A DNA stretch of 64,000 nt from Pseudoclavibacter soli DSM 23366 (GCF_000423505.1 NZ_KE384027.1:125140-189139); one strand, 5' to 3'. Shown: positions 44,422-52,791, counted from the first letter of the stretch. The notes: generated from the sequence alone by a model not told the origin. A program made the numbers and translations.

Positions 44422-44744
44422 GGGGGCTCCTTCGGTTGCGTGGGGCGTTTCACACGAGGTGACGGTGCGCCTGGTGAGTCAAGATTCGGCCGCCGAGAGG
44501 TGCCTATGCAAATGTTGATCCGTTGCTCATGACATCAAAATAATTGATATAAGTCATTTGTAATAACGAAGAAATGAATATGTAACATCGTTGCAACTTA
44601 ACCGGCCGAACGTCGCCTGAAACGTCTCGGCGGCGTTTACAGAACCGTCACATCTGGATTCGGCATGCGCTTCGTGCCCGCTGGTGATTTGCTTTCAGCC
44701 CCGTGCAACCCGCTGAATGAGTACAGCACCTGAGGAGGCAGCAC
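44422..44744. promoter_or_regulatory. Divergent promoter region, importer operon versus amidohydrolase
   Basis: 323 bp between two divergent units. The centre (about 44525-44600) is strikingly A/T-rich against the GC-rich background, as expected of two back-to-back promoters. A near-perfect dyad, AACGtCGCC (44609-44617) and GGCGgCGTT (44629-44637), lies 108 bp ahead of the amidohydrolase ATG. A minus-strand frame crossing 44637-45038 is not accepted as coding. Confidence 0.55.
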
Positions 44745-46382
44745 ATGAGCACATCGGCAGCGTTCACCATCACCGACGCCAGTATTTACCTGGGAGACGG
44801 GCAGTGGACGCTCGGCGATCTGCAGGTGCGCGATGGTCGCGTCGCCGCGATCGGTTCGAGTCTCGGCGACGACGGGTCGACCCGAATCGCCGCCGCGGGG
44901 GCCAGCCTGCTGCCGGGGTTTCAAGATGCGCACGTGCACCCCGAGCATGGCGGCGCAGGCCTCTTGGGGGTCGACCTCGCCACAGTGCACGACGTGGCCG
45001 CCTACCAGCGGCTGTTGGCCGAGTACGCGAGTGCGCATCCTGACGAATCGGTGATCTCGGGATACGGCTGGTACGGCGACCTATTCGAATCGGGCATGCC
45101 CCAGGCCGCGGTGCTCGACGAGGTGATCGCCGACCGCCCGGTGGTGATCAACGGGCATGACGGTCACAGCATGTGGTGCAACACGGCGGCCCTGCGTGCA
45201 GCCGGCATTTCGGCGACCACCCCTGACCCGTACGGCGGTCGCATTGTGCGTGACGCCGACGGTCAGCCGACCGGTACACTGCTCGACGCCGCGATGGATC
45301 TGGTGGTGCGACTTCGTCCGGCCAAATCGCAGGCGGTGGTCAAGGATGCCCTGCTCGCGGCCCAGCAGCGGCTCGCCTCAGTGGGGGTCACTGCGTGGGC
45401 AGATGCGATGGTCGGCGTCTCAGAGCTCGGCCCCGACCCGTTCAACGCGTATCGAGAACTCGAGCAGGAGGGGCTGCTGCACGCGCATGTGTCGCTCGGA
45501 CTCTGGTGGGATCGCGCTCGCGGGCTGGAGCAGATCGACGAGTTCGTGGAGCGCCGCGCTCAGCTGGCCGACCACCGGCTGCTGCGCGCCGGCACGATCA
45601 AGATCATGCAAGACGGCATGGTCGAGAACCACACGGCCTCGATGCTCGAGCCCTATGCCGATGCCGGCGATGCCGGTCAGGGCGCCTCGTTTATTGCCCC
45701 CGATGAGCTCGATGAGATCTCGCGACGATTGGATGCCCTCGGCTTCGATATTCACTACCACGCCTGCGGTGACCGTGCGGTGCGCGAGTGCCTCGACGCA
45801 GTGGGTGCGGTGCGCGCTGCGGGCGGAGGCGCTGGGCGGCGCCACCAGATCGCCCATCTCGACGTCGTCAGTCGCACCGATCTGCCTCGTTTCGCCGAGC
45901 TCGACGTGAGTGCGAACATCCAGATGCTCTGGGCGCGCCGAGACAAAGAGATGATCGAGCGCAAGCTGCCGCAGCTGGGAGCCGCTCGAGAACTCGATCA
46001 GTTTCCATTCGCCTCGCTGCGACGTGCCGGTGCACGTCTGGCCGCCGGCAGCGACTGGCCGGTCAGTGATCCCAATCCGCTGTGGGCCATCCATACCGGC
46101 ATGCTGCGCACGGCGCCGAGTGCCGATGTGCACGCTATTGGCGACGAGGCGCTCACGCACCCGCTCGAACGGCAGGAGGGGCTCGACTTCACCGACGCAC
46201 TCGACGCGTATCTCACTGGTGCCGCCTATGTGAACCGGCTTGATGAGCGCGGGCGCATCACGGTTGGCGCGCCCGCCGATCTGGTGCTGTTCGACGCCGA
46301 TCTGCGGCAGACGCCCGACTTGTCGCAGGTGGCCGTGCGGCGCACCTACGTTGACGGCGTCGAGGTGTATCAAGCCGACTGA
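44745..46382 (+). CDS. YtcJ-like metal-dependent amidohydrolase (545 aa)
   Basis: An amidohydrolase-superfamily enzyme of the YtcJ (amidohydrolase family 3) type. Metal ligands: DAHVHP (about residue 65), Lys in TIKIMQDG, His in HYHACGDRAV, HLDVV, and the final Asp in AGSDWPVSDPNPL. GQPTGTLLDAAMD and PYGGRIVRDADG are usual for the subfamily. AGGAGG stands 6 nt before the ATG. It is divergent from the importer and followed 56 bp later by a sarcosine-oxidase-like gene. The expected reaction is hydrolysis of an amide or N-formyl-like bond in the imported compound or its product. Confidence 0.9.
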   Translation: MSTSAAFTITDASIYLGDGQWTLGDLQVRDGRVAAIGSSLGDDGSTRIAAAGASLLPGFQDAHVHPEHGGAGLLGVDLATVHDVAAYQRLLAEYASAHPDESVISGYGWYGDLFESGMPQAAVLDEVIADRPVVINGHDGHSMWCNTAALRAAGISATTPDPYGGRIVRDADGQPTGTLLDAAMDLVVRLRPAKSQAVVKDALLAAQQRLASVGVTAWADAMVGVSELGPDPFNAYRELEQEGLLHAHVSLGLWWDRARGLEQIDEFVERRAQLADHRLLRAGTIKIMQDGMVENHTASMLEPYADAGDAGQGASFIAPDELDEISRRLDALGFDIHYHACGDRAVRECLDAVGAVRAAGGGAGRRHQIAHLDVVSRTDLPRFAELDVSANIQMLWARRDKEMIERKLPQLGAARELDQFPFASLRRAGARLAAGSDWPVSDPNPLWAIHTGMLRTAPSADVHAIGDEALTHPLERQEGLDFTDALDAYLTGAAYVNRLDERGRITVGAPADLVLFDADLRQTPDLSQVAVRRTYVDGVEVYQAD

Positions 46383-46438
46383 GCCGGTCGGATGCGCCAG
46401 TCGCGCGTTGCGACCGGCTGAGAGCAGAAGGAGAGAAC

Positions 46439-47578
46439 ATGCATGCAGATGTTGCAGTGGTGGGGCTCGGCACGGTGGGTGCGCTCACCTTGGCCGAGCT
46501 GAGCCGACAGCCCGACCTCACGGTCGTGGGTATTGAGCAGTTCGGGCCGGTGCACGCGCATGGGTCGTTCACGGGAGAGTCGCGGGTCTTCCGCACCGCC
46601 GTGCATGAGGGCGATCGATATGTGCCTGCGCTGTTGCAGGCACGTCGGCTCTGGAAGCAGTTGGGCGCCGAGGTCGGGCGTCAGCTGCTGCTTGAGACGG
46701 GCGTGCTCTCGATCGGGCCCCAGGGGTCGGATGCGATCGAGACGACTCGTCGCGAAGCCGCAGGATTCGATCTGCCGCATGAGGCGCTCTCTCACGATGA
46801 GCTCGCCGAGCGATTCCCCCAGCATGACCTAGACCCCGATGACGTCGGTTTCGTCGACCTGCTGGGCGGCGGGCTGCGTCCTGAGCTGACGGTGCTCAGC
46901 GGGCTCGAAATCGCCCAAGCCCATGGGGCGCAGCTGCTCACCCGCTCGCCGGTGCTCGCGATCGAACATCGTGCCGACGGGGTGGCGATCGTGATGGGTG
47001 AGGAGACGGTCATCGCCGACCGCGTCGTGGTCTGTACAGGTGCCTGGTCGGGCGAGCTGCTGGGTGAGCTCGACGGCATGATCCGTGTGACTCCGCTGGC
47101 GTTGACCTGGTTCGCACCTCATCACATTGAGCAGTTCTCGCCCGAGCGGTTCCCGGTGTTTCTGCGCGATCGCGGCAATGAGCACCTGTTCGGCGTGCCC
47201 ACCCTCGACGGGTTCAGCATCAAAGCGAGCGCCGGAGACCTCTGGGGAGACTTCGCGCGGGTGGCCGATGCGCCCACTGAGGTCGACCTGCCCTCGTTGG
47301 AGCGCATCGCGAAGGCGGCGGCGTGGTTCATGCCCGACCTCAACCCCGAGCCCGTGCGCGCGAGTATGCACTTCGACGGCTACGCGAGTGACCGGGTACC
47401 GATCATCGACGCGTCAGCTGACGGGCGCATGGTGATCGTGGCCGGACTCTCCGGGCACGGGTTCAAGTTCGCCCCGCTGTTTGCGCAGTGGGCAGCACAG
47501 CTGAGTCTGGGTGACGAGCCCGAACTCTATGACGCCGCGACGTATGCGCTGGCGGCGCACCGCAAGTTGGAGTTGTAG
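46439..47578 (+). CDS. Sarcosine oxidase-like FAD-dependent amine oxidase (379 aa)
   Basis: A FAD enzyme of the monomeric sarcosine oxidase/N-methyltryptophan oxidase (SoxA/SolA) family: dinucleotide motif VVGLGTVGALTLAEL at residues 6-20, GSFTGESRVFRTAVHEGDRYVPA (the typical SH-GxTR-like loop, here with F-T-G-E-S-R), VVVCTGAWSGELLG, and FDGYASDRVPIID and GLSGHGFKFAP at the C-terminus. The flavin is usually bound covalently to a Cys near the C-terminus in this family; no Cys is seen at the expected position (the loop reads AGLSGHGFKFAP and the rest has no Cys), so attachment may be non-covalent. AGAAGGAGAG precedes the ATG. Expected reaction: oxidation of a secondary amine or amino acid with imine release, which suits the RidA in this locus. 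Confidence 0.87.
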   Translation: MHADVAVVGLGTVGALTLAELSRQPDLTVVGIEQFGPVHAHGSFTGESRVFRTAVHEGDRYVPALLQARRLWKQLGAEVGRQLLLETGVLSIGPQGSDAIETTRREAAGFDLPHEALSHDELAERFPQHDLDPDDVGFVDLLGGGLRPELTVLSGLEIAQAHGAQLLTRSPVLAIEHRADGVAIVMGEETVIADRVVVCTGAWSGELLGELDGMIRVTPLALTWFAPHHIEQFSPERFPVFLRDRGNEHLFGVPTLDGFSIKASAGDLWGDFARVADAPTEVDLPSLERIAKAAAWFMPDLNPEPVRASMHFDGYASDRVPIIDASADGRMVIVAGLSGHGFKFAPLFAQWAAQLSLGDEPELYDAATYALAAHRKLEL

Positions 47579-47580
47579 CT

Positions 47581-47636
47581 TTTGTGCGTCGTTCTCGCAG
47601 CGCTGGGCCGAGAATGACGCCGTTTTCGACGCAGAA
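47581..47636. repeat. Family 2 palindromic intergenic repeat, copy B
   Basis: Begins TTTGTGCGTCG and ends CGACGCAGAA. An inner stem, GCGTCGTTCTCG with CGAGAATGACGC (11 of 12), is present in this copy. It starts 2 bp after the flavoenzyme stop and lies between two converging genes. 49 of 56 positions match copy A at 32542-32597 by eye. Confidence 0.75.
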
Positions 47637-47690
47637 CTCAGGCGGCGCTGATGGTGCGGACTTTGCGCTGGGGCGGCGCCGCGCCCGCCC

Positions 47691-49022
47691 CTACCCCCAG
47701 GGAATCACGCCGACCACGATGCCCACCGCGAGCATCACGAGCGACACCACGGCGGCGCGCCACAGCACCTTGCGGTGGTGGTCGCCGAGGTCGACCTTGG
47801 CCAGCGTCACCAGCAGCAGAATGGCCGGCACCAGCGGCGACTGCAGGTGAAACGGCTGCCCGATGATCGAGGCCCGCGCCATCTCGACCGGCTCGATGCC
47901 GAACCCCTGTGCGCTCTGGGCGAGCACCGGCAGCATGCCGTAGTAGAAGGCGTCATTGCTGATGAAGAAGGTCATCGGGATGCTCAGCACACCGGTGATC
48001 ACGGCAAGGTACGGACCCATCGACGCTGGGATGACCGACACCAGCCACGACGACATCGCATCGACCATGCCGGTGCCGTCGAGCACACCGATGAGCACTG
48101 CAGCGGCCATCACCATCGACACCACGGCGAGCACGCTCGAGGCATGGGCGGTCAGCTGCTTGAGTTGTGCGGCAGGTCGCGGGAAGTTCACGATCAGCGC
48201 CAGCGCCGTGCCGAGCATGAACACGTAGTACAGCGGCAGCACGTCGACGACCAGCAGCACCAGCACCACGACGGTGAGCACCGCGTTGAACCAGAAGAGA
48301 CGTGGGCGCAGGGTTTCGCGCTGCGGATCGAGCATCCCTGAGACGAGGCTGTCTTGCGAGACCGTGGTGAGCACGCTGGTGTTGACCGACGGCTCACCGC
48401 CGCCCACCTTGGTAAGGCGGCGCCGCTCGAGCACGCCGAGATGCCAGGCGAACGCCAGCATCACGACCAGGCCTGCGCCGAGTGAGGGCAGCATCGGCAC
48501 GAACACGTCGGTGGCGCTGACCTGCAGCGCGGCGGCGGCGCGCACGGTCGGCCCGCCCCACGGGATGATGTTCATGGTGCCGTTGGCCAGGCCCGCCACG
48601 CAAGTGAGCACCACGGGGCTCAGCCCCATCTTCAGGTAGATCGGCAGCAGTGCCGAGGTCACCACGATGAACGTGGTGGAGCCGTCGCCGTCGAGTGAGA
48701 CGACTGTGGCGAGCACGGCGGTGCCGACCACGATCTTCACCGGATCGGTGCCGCACACCCTGGTGATGCCGCGCACCAGCGGGTCGAACAGCCCCACGTC
48801 GAGCATGGTGCCGAAGTAGACGATCGCGAAGCTCAGCAGGGCCATGGTCGGCGCGAGGCTCTTCAGCGCCGGGGTGATCGCATCGCCCAGGCCCCAGCCG
48901 ATGCCGGTGAACAGCGCGAAGACAGTCGGCACGGTGATCAGGGCGACCGCCGGCGACAGGCGCTTGGTCATGATGAGCACCATGAACACCAGCACCATGC
49001 CGAATCCGAGTATGACGAGCAT
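47691..49022 (-). CDS. CitMHS-family citrate/metal-citrate transporter (443 aa)
   Basis: A secondary transporter of the CitMHS family (CitM/CitH, proton-coupled uptake of citrate complexed with Mg or Ca). About 12 membrane helices; family sequences include VVSLDGDGSTTFIVVTSALLP, NIIPWGGPTVRAA, SIPMTFFISNDAFYYGMLPVL and QPFHLQSPLVPA. ATG at 49022 has AAAGGAG 6 nt ahead. In the same neighbourhood is a CitA/CitB-type two-component system reading away from it, the usual regulator of such transporters, but separated from it by the repeat-flanked DUF3800 gene. Confidence 0.93.
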   Translation of the reverse strand: MLVILGFGMVLVFMVLIMTKRLSPAVALITVPTVFALFTGIGWGLGDAITPALKSLAPTMALLSFAIVYFGTMLDVGLFDPLVRGITRVCGTDPVKIVVGTAVLATVVSLDGDGSTTFIVVTSALLPIYLKMGLSPVVLTCVAGLANGTMNIIPWGGPTVRAAAALQVSATDVFVPMLPSLGAGLVVMLAFAWHLGVLERRRLTKVGGGEPSVNTSVLTTVSQDSLVSGMLDPQRETLRPRLFWFNAVLTVVVLVLLVVDVLPLYYVFMLGTALALIVNFPRPAAQLKQLTAHASSVLAVVSMVMAAAVLIGVLDGTGMVDAMSSWLVSVIPASMGPYLAVITGVLSIPMTFFISNDAFYYGMLPVLAQSAQGFGIEPVEMARASIIGQPFHLQSPLVPAILLLVTLAKVDLGDHHRKVLWRAAVVSLVMLAVGIVVGVIPWG

Positions 49023-49198
49023 TGTGACTCCTTTGTCAGTGCGTCTCAGCCAGAGGCGCGCCTCGCCCCAGGGGGGAAGAATGGGGCGAGACACGCCCGG
49101 CAACGGTACGACTGGCTTGTGTGTCCGCGCGCGATTGCGCGCATTGCTGCGGGAATGCCGCGATAAACCGATTGTGTGCATTGTGTGCATGGGGTGGA

Positions 49199-49304
49199 CA
49201 GGCGCTCTCGGGGTGCGGGGAGGGGCAGGCGCTCTCGGGGGCGATGTGCGGTGGGGGTGAAAAGGTCCGGTGGGGGTGACGCAGCCTCACCCCTGCCGCA
49301 CATT
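49199..49304. repeat. Short direct and inverted repeats in the CitMHS upstream region
   Basis: CAGGCGCTCTCGGGG occurs at 49199-49213 and 49226-49240. GGTGGGGGTGA occurs at 49250-49260 and 49269-49279. GATGTGCGGTGGGGGTGA (49243-49260) is complementary at 15 of 18 positions to the stretch ending at 49304 (TCACCCCTGCCGCACATT). Within 49023-49370 nothing else looks coding, and the CitMHS promoter must be here. Confidence 0.6.
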
Positions 49305-49336
49305 CGCCGCATTCTTCACCCCTGCCGCGCGTCGCG
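49293..49336 (+). repeat. 44-bp direct repeat, left copy
   Basis: Contains GCATTCTTCACCCCTGCCGC. Matches 50068-50111 at 41 of 44 positions. The two copies bracket the DUF3800 gene and lie in the same orientation. Confidence 0.8.
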
Positions 49337-49370
49337 TGAAGACATGAGCGCGCTGCTACGATTTGCCCCT

Positions 49371-49940
49371 ATGAGCTGTCGCGCCTGGGGAGACGAAAGC
49401 GTACGCAGAGACTCTGAGTCAGGAGCGTATCGCTACCTGATCGGCGTGTTCATTCAAGACGAGTATTCAAGTGACATCGCCGAGAGGCTCAGAGCGGTGA
49501 AGCCTTCCGCCCTGCCGAAACTGCACTGGCGCGATCTTCGCTCAGCCGAGAGGGAGAGGTCTATTGAAGCCATTGCCCGCCTGCGCTCCATGCAGCTCGT
49601 GCTCGTCACCACGCCGCTGGAGCACGTTGCTGAAGAAAGAGCGCGCCGGAAGTGCCTGGCGGCGCTGTTTCGTGAGCTTGACGGGTATGACGGGCTCGAT
49701 CGGCTCATTCTGGAATCCCGAACTGCGCAGCAGGACAAGCGAGACAGAGCACTCTTCTTGAGATATCGGCAGAGGACAAAGAAAGGCGGCTTTGACATCG
49801 AACATCGGTCGGGGCAGGATGCGCCGGAACTCTGGGTGCCTGATCAGGTGCTGGGTGCTTACGGTGACCACCTGCGTGGTCGTGATGATCACTGGTCTGC
49901 CCTTCGTGACCAGACGATCGTGACCGAGATCGAGATCTGA
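49371..49940 (+). CDS. DUF3800-family protein (189 aa)
   Basis: The N-terminus carries the DUF3800 acidic signature (GDES, followed by YRYLIGVFI on the next strand), then KLHWRDL, LILESRT in the middle, and a C-terminal LWVPDQVLGAYGDHLRG, matching the family pattern in which a second Asp follows the aromatic strand. The fold is thought to be RNase H-like; DUF3800 genes are frequent in genomic islands and beside defence genes, but the reaction is not settled. ATG at 49371 is used; ATG at 49344 is a possible alternative. It is bracketed by 44-bp direct repeats and followed by a hairpin terminator, and it splits a citrate transporter from its sensor-regulator pair, so it looks inserted. Confidence 0.78.
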   Translation: MSCRAWGDESVRRDSESGAYRYLIGVFIQDEYSSDIAERLRAVKPSALPKLHWRDLRSAERERSIEAIARLRSMQLVLVTTPLEHVAEERARRKCLAALFRELDGYDGLDRLILESRTAQQDKRDRALFLRYRQRTKKGGFDIEHRSGQDAPELWVPDQVLGAYGDHLRGRDDHWSALRDQTIVTEIEI

Positions 49941-49953
49941 CCCCCGGCAGCGC

Positions 49954-49992
49954 GAAAGCCGGGCCCTATGCATCACAGGGCGTCCGGCTTTC
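49954..49992 (+). terminator. Hairpin terminator after the DUF3800 gene
   Basis: GAAAGCCGG (49954-49962) pairs with CCGGCTTTC (49984-49992). An inner CCCT/AGGG pair extends the stem. It begins 13 bp after the DUF3800 stop. Confidence 0.75.
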
Positions 49993-50067
49993 ACTTCTGG
50001 ATCCCCTCGGGGCCAGCGTGAGATTAAGTATGCGTCTCCGCTTCCAGCCCTGTCAATCCTGCGTAGC

Positions 50068-50111
50068 CTGCCGCACATTCCACGCATTCTTCACCCCTGC
50101 CGCGCATCGCG
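50068..50111 (+). repeat. 44-bp direct repeat, right copy
   Basis: Three differences from 49293-49336. It ends about 90 bp before the sensor kinase start and may lie inside that gene's promoter region. Confidence 0.8.
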
Positions 50112-50201
50112 GCGGCGCCTGCCGACGCACGCCCCAATGCGCTCCAGATGGGTATGCTGGTGCGCACCCGCTCCACGAGCCCCCGATCGAAAAGGAGTCG
50201 C

Positions 50202-51992
50202 ATGGCCCGACGTCGCTCCTTCACCGGGCAGATCATCATCCTGCAGCTGCTCACCATGCTGGGTGTGGCCGCGTTGCTGTCGGCATCCTGCAGCTGGCTC
50301 ATCTGGCAGCAGCACCTCGCCGCAGCAGACGCGCAGACCCTCGCGATCGCGCGCACCGTGGCCAGCGACCCGCAGGTGAGGGAGGCGGTGGCCGCGTCCA
50401 ACGCCGGCGGGCGTGACATGACGGATGCTCGAGTCGCCTCGATCGCCGCAGTGGCCGATCAGATTCGTGCGCGTACTGGGGCGCTGTTCGTGGTGGTTGC
50501 AGATGCTGACGGGTATCGCCTGTCGCATCCCAACCCCGATGAGATCGGCCGCCAGGTGAGCACCGACATGAGTCAGGTGCTCGCCGGCCAGGAGGTGGTC
50601 ACCGAGGAGACCGGCACGCTGGGCGACTCGTCACGCGCCAAGGTGCCGGTGTGGAACGACGACGGTGGGCAGGTCATCGGCGAGGTGAGCGTGGGGCTGT
50701 CGCGCACATCCATCTGGTCGGGGCTGCCCACTGTGCTCTGGCCGGTGCTGCTGGCGACCTCGGGCACCGTGGCGCTCGCCGTGGTCGCGTCCGTGATCAT
50801 CTGGCGACGCCTGCGCAGGCTGACGCTCGGCGCCCGGCCCGAGGATTTCGTCGCGTTCGCACAGAACCAGGAGGCCGTGCTCGGCAGCGTCGACGAGGGT
50901 GTGATCGGCGTCGACATGAGCGGCAGGGTCACCGTGGCAAACGACGCCGCGGCCCGCCTGATCGGCGACGGCGCACTGATCGGACGCCTGTTCGCCGAGA
51001 TCGCGGCGCCCGACGCCCTGCACGCCGCGGTGCGCGCCACGCTCGACGACCGGCGGGGCCGCGCGCTCGAGGCGGTGGTCGCAGACCGTGTGGTGCTTGC
51101 CGATGCCCGGCCGGTCGATCGCGACGGCCGTCGGGTGGGCTGTGTCATCGTGCTGCGCGACAAGACCGATGTGCTGCAGCTGACCGACCGGCTGCAGGCG
51201 GTGGATGCGATGAGCCAGGCCCTGCGCGCGCAGCGGCACGAGTTCGCGAACCGGCTGCATGCGGTGCACGGGCTGCTCGAGGTGGGCCAGACCGACGAGG
51301 CGCGCGGCTACCTCGCGCGGCTGCTTGAGCGGGGGCCACTGCGCTTTCCTGTGCGCCACCTGGACCGCATCACCGACCCGTATCTGCAGGCGTTCGTGGG
51401 GGCCAAGGGGGCGCAGGCATCCGAGGCCGGCGTGGCGCTGACGGTCGGCACCGAGACCGCGCTGGGCGGCAGACTGCGCGACGCCGAGACCGTGGCCACC
51501 GTGCTCGGCAACCTGATCGACAACGGCGTACGTGCGGCGGCGCAGCGCGGCGACGACCCGTGGGTCGAGATCGAGATCATGAACGACGGCGACGAGTGCG
51601 TGCTGGTGGTAGCCGACTCCGGGTTCGGCATGGATGACGACCTCGACCCGTTCACCACCCACACTCAGCAGCTGCGCACGACCGATCCGATGTGCGCGCA
51701 GGTCGGGGCCGGTGGGTCGGGGTCGGCTGGTGCACCCGCCGCAGCCGCCCTGCTCGAGAACGCACACGGCCGCGGCATCGGGCTGCCGCTCAGCCGCGAC
51801 ATCGCGCGCCGACTCGGCGGCGACGTGTGGGTGGCGACGCGGCGGGCACCCGGGGCCGGCGCCGTCTTCTGCGCGCGACTGCCCGGGCTGGTCGATGCCG
51901 CGGCTGCCGCACAGGGCGCGGTCGTCGGCACGCCCAGGCTCACCGAGCGCGGCGACGCTGCCGCGGCATCAGAAGGCGAGGAACGATCATGA
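50202..51992 (+). CDS. CitA/DcuS-type sensor histidine kinase (596 aa)
   Basis: Membrane sensor of the CitA family. Helix 1 at about residues 8-35 (FTGQIIILQLLTMLGVAALLS), an extracytoplasmic PDC/Cache-like sensor to about 175 with the CitA-like LFVVVADADGYRLSHPNPDEIGR, helix 2 at about 178-203, a PAS domain (about 220-315), then the phospho-acceptor His in RAQRHEFANRLHAVHGLLE (about 346), and an ATPase domain with NLIDNGVRAA, DSGFGMD and GRGIGLPLSRDIARRLGG. ATG at 50202 has AAAGGAG 4 nt ahead. About 50 residues of Gly/Ala-rich insertion sit before GRGIGL. It overlaps the response regulator by 4 bp. Likely signal: citrate or a related di/tricarboxylate, by family and by the nearby CitMHS gene. 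Confidence 0.92.
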   Translation: MARRRSFTGQIIILQLLTMLGVAALLSASCSWLIWQQHLAAADAQTLAIARTVASDPQVREAVAASNAGGRDMTDARVASIAAVADQIRARTGALFVVVADADGYRLSHPNPDEIGRQVSTDMSQVLAGQEVVTEETGTLGDSSRAKVPVWNDDGGQVIGEVSVGLSRTSIWSGLPTVLWPVLLATSGTVALAVVASVIIWRRLRRLTLGARPEDFVAFAQNQEAVLGSVDEGVIGVDMSGRVTVANDAAARLIGDGALIGRLFAEIAAPDALHAAVRATLDDRRGRALEAVVADRVVLADARPVDRDGRRVGCVIVLRDKTDVLQLTDRLQAVDAMSQALRAQRHEFANRLHAVHGLLEVGQTDEARGYLARLLERGPLRFPVRHLDRITDPYLQAFVGAKGAQASEAGVALTVGTETALGGRLRDAETVATVLGNLIDNGVRAAAQRGDDPWVEIEIMNDGDECVLVVADSGFGMDDDLDPFTTHTQQLRTTDPMCAQVGAGGSGSAGAPAAAALLENAHGRGIGLPLSRDIARRLGGDVWVATRRAPGAGAVFCARLPGLVDAAAAAQGAVVGTPRLTERGDAAAASEGEERS

Positions 51993-52642
51993 CCGACCTG
52001 CGAGTGCTTATCGTCGACGACGACTTCCGCGTCGCGGCCCTGCATGCGCAGTACGTTGATGCGGTCGACGGGTTCGTGGCACTGCCACCTGTGCACAGCG
52101 CGCGGGCGGCCGTCGAGGCGATTCGCGCCGAGCATCCTGACCTGCTGCTGCTCGATCTGTACCTGCCCGACGTCAGCGGCGCCGCCCTGCTGCGCGATGT
52201 CGACGTCGACGCCTTCGTGCTCAGTGCCGCCGATGACGCCGACACCGTGCGCCGGGTGATCCGCAGCGGGGCGCTCGCGGTGCTGATCAAGCCGTTTGCA
52301 CGGCCGGTGCTGACGGCGCGCCTGCAGGCGTACGCGCGGTACCGGTCGGTGCTGGCCCAGGGCGCTCAGGTCGATCAGGAGGCGGTCGAGCGTGCTCTGC
52401 GCATCATGCACAGCGGAGATGTGGTGGTGAGGTCGCGATCCGAGACCGAGCGCGCCGTGGTCGCCGCCCTCGATGAGCAGGCCGAGCCGGCCTCGGCGCA
52501 GCAGATCGCCGAGCTCGTCGGGGTGTCGCGCTCGACGGCGCAGCGCTACCTGACGGCGCTGGCTGCCGACGGGCTGGTGCAGGTGCAGCTGCAGTACGGC
52601 CAGGCTGGCCGTCCCGAGCATCGGTACGCGCGGGTGCGATAG
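51989..52642 (+). CDS. CitB/DpiA-type response regulator (217 aa)
   Basis: Receiver domain (about residues 4-118): acidic pair in VLIVDDDFRVA, phospho-acceptor Asp at about 56 (LLLLDLYLPDVSG), Thr/Ser SAADD and Lys in VLIKPF. The C-terminal DNA-binding domain (about 150-215; SAQQIAELVGVSRSTAQRYLTALAADGLV) is of the CitT/DpiA helix-turn-helix type. It is translated from an ATG overlapping the kinase stop (51989-51992). Its most likely target is the CitMHS gene about 3 kb to the left. The stop is immediately followed by the family 1 repeat. Confidence 0.93.
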   Translation: MTDLRVLIVDDDFRVAALHAQYVDAVDGFVALPPVHSARAAVEAIRAEHPDLLLLDLYLPDVSGAALLRDVDVDAFVLSAADDADTVRRVIRSGALAVLIKPFARPVLTARLQAYARYRSVLAQGAQVDQEAVERALRIMHSGDVVVRSRSETERAVVAALDEQAEPASAQQIAELVGVSRSTAQRYLTALAADGLVQVQLQYGQAGRPEHRYARVR

Positions 52643-52783
52643 GGCGTGTCCCTTCCTGCCCAGTGATCGCGTGTGGTGCTGGGGCGGCGCTGGTGCTGGC
52701 CGCGAGATCTCGCGGGAAACCGTGGGCGTTCACTGTGCCCGCGCCGCCCCAGCGCCGATCACTGGGCACGACGGTACGCCTCC
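52643..52783. repeat. Family 1 palindromic repeat, left copy flanking HEPN/MNT
   Basis: 141 bp beginning right after the response regulator stop. Both ends carry TGCCCAGTGATCG in inverted orientation; GCTGGGGCGGCGC (52678-52690) pairs exactly with GCGCCGCCCCAGC (52741-52753); the centre holds a perfect palindrome CCGCGAGATCTCGCGG. The whole element can fold into one long stem. About 90 percent identical by eye to 53951-54095 in the same orientation. It has no open frame of interest. Confidence 0.85.
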
Positions 52784-52791
52784 TTCGTGCG

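Noticed and set aside
44637-45038. Minus-strand 133-aa frame
   Set aside because: Mostly antisense to the YtcJ-like gene and extends into its promoter region.
49542-50087. Minus-strand 181-aa frame opposite the DUF3800 gene
   Set aside because: Antisense to a supported gene and crosses its terminator hairpin.
51692-51988. Longer start for the response regulator
   Set aside because: The extra sequence is an out-of-frame reading of the kinase C-terminus; the receiver domain begins exactly at the ATG at 51989.
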